From the NCBI GenBank assembly GCA_003156615.1, contig PMHI01000249.1, positions 1,449 through 6,803 of the forward strand: a stretch of 5,355 nucleotides of DNA, written 5' to 3'. This DNA is from Acidobacteriaceae bacterium. GTDB taxonomy: Bacteria > Acidobacteriota > Terriglobia > Terriglobales > SbA1. This document shows positions 5,202 through 5,355 of this stretch, piece by piece. Below the pieces are notes generated by a model that was not told the origin of the DNA, made no database searches, and worked only from the letters and a program-made list of their open reading frames with translations. The position numbers were made by a program, and so were the translations under genes. Within the stretch, counting starts at the first letter, position 1. Every line of letters starts with the position of its first letter.

Positions 5202-5355
5202 GAATTGATGAGGTGATCTCCAGCGTACCTCAAGAATTTGCTGCCTCGTACAAGTTTCTGGTTCATTCGCCGCGAGCAAATGGACAATGCCTAGTCTCAT
5301 TACCCGTGCATCGGTTGCGTAGCCTTTCCCGCCAATATGCGGTTGAGTAGGCCGG
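5202..5355. other. No supported feature at the window's right end
   Basis: Both strands were read. No gene, repeat or RNA structure could be supported. It presumably contains the promoter of the small Cys/His protein gene, but no clear -35/-10 pair was found. Confidence 0.4.

Noticed and set aside
4935..5300. 121-codon minus-strand frame overlapping the small Cys/His protein
   Set aside because: Overlaps it in another frame. It lacks the recognisable Cys/His core and has a composition typical of a shadow frame.

Overview
The window reads as a chromosomal stretch of a moderately GC-rich Gram-negative bacterium, most likely an acidobacterium (Terriglobia-like). That placement is inference. It rests on TonB C-terminal-domain proteins of a kind common in that phylum, and on a small C-x-H / C-x2-C protein (GQDYQVCLVCG core) that I associate with Acidobacteriota. 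No rRNA, tRNA, CRISPR array or intact transposase was seen.

Layout. (1) At 99-980 (+) is a secreted protein with one TonB C-terminal domain followed by TPR-like helical repeats. (2) Converging on it, 1919-1110 (-) encodes two TonB C-terminal domains. It lacks any signal peptide or membrane anchor, and its only start codon lies inside a short inverted repeat, so it is probably the 3' part of a larger gene. (3) At 2619-1963 (-) is a compact vapBC-type toxin-antitoxin operon. The antitoxin stop codon directly abuts the toxin ATG. Upstream is a palindrome-rich operator candidate with two TGTACA sites exactly 21 bp apart. (4) About 2700-3378 has no intact gene but holds two decayed coding pieces on the minus strand. 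One is the first ~80 residues of a thiamine-diphosphate enzyme of the benzoylformate decarboxylase type, with ATA where the start should be. The other, just upstream, is a 52-codon open frame that looks like the 3' end of another gene. (5) At 4860-3379 (-) is an intact MHS-family MFS transporter. (6) At 5185-4991 (-) is a 64-residue putative metal-binding protein. The rest, to 5355, shows nothing I can support.

How it fits together. The transporter, the unidentified 3' remnant and the ThDP-enzyme remnant share strand and order, with a cistron-like junction between the last two (TGA, then AAAGGAG). They look like a former uptake-plus-decarboxylation operon of which only the transporter is intact. 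The toxin-antitoxin pair sits between this eroded operon and the truncated TonB gene, with both neighbouring genes cut on the sides facing it. That pattern suggests an insertion or rearrangement hotspot. I did not find a convincing novel system; the most unusual items are the gene remnants and the vapBC operator architecture.
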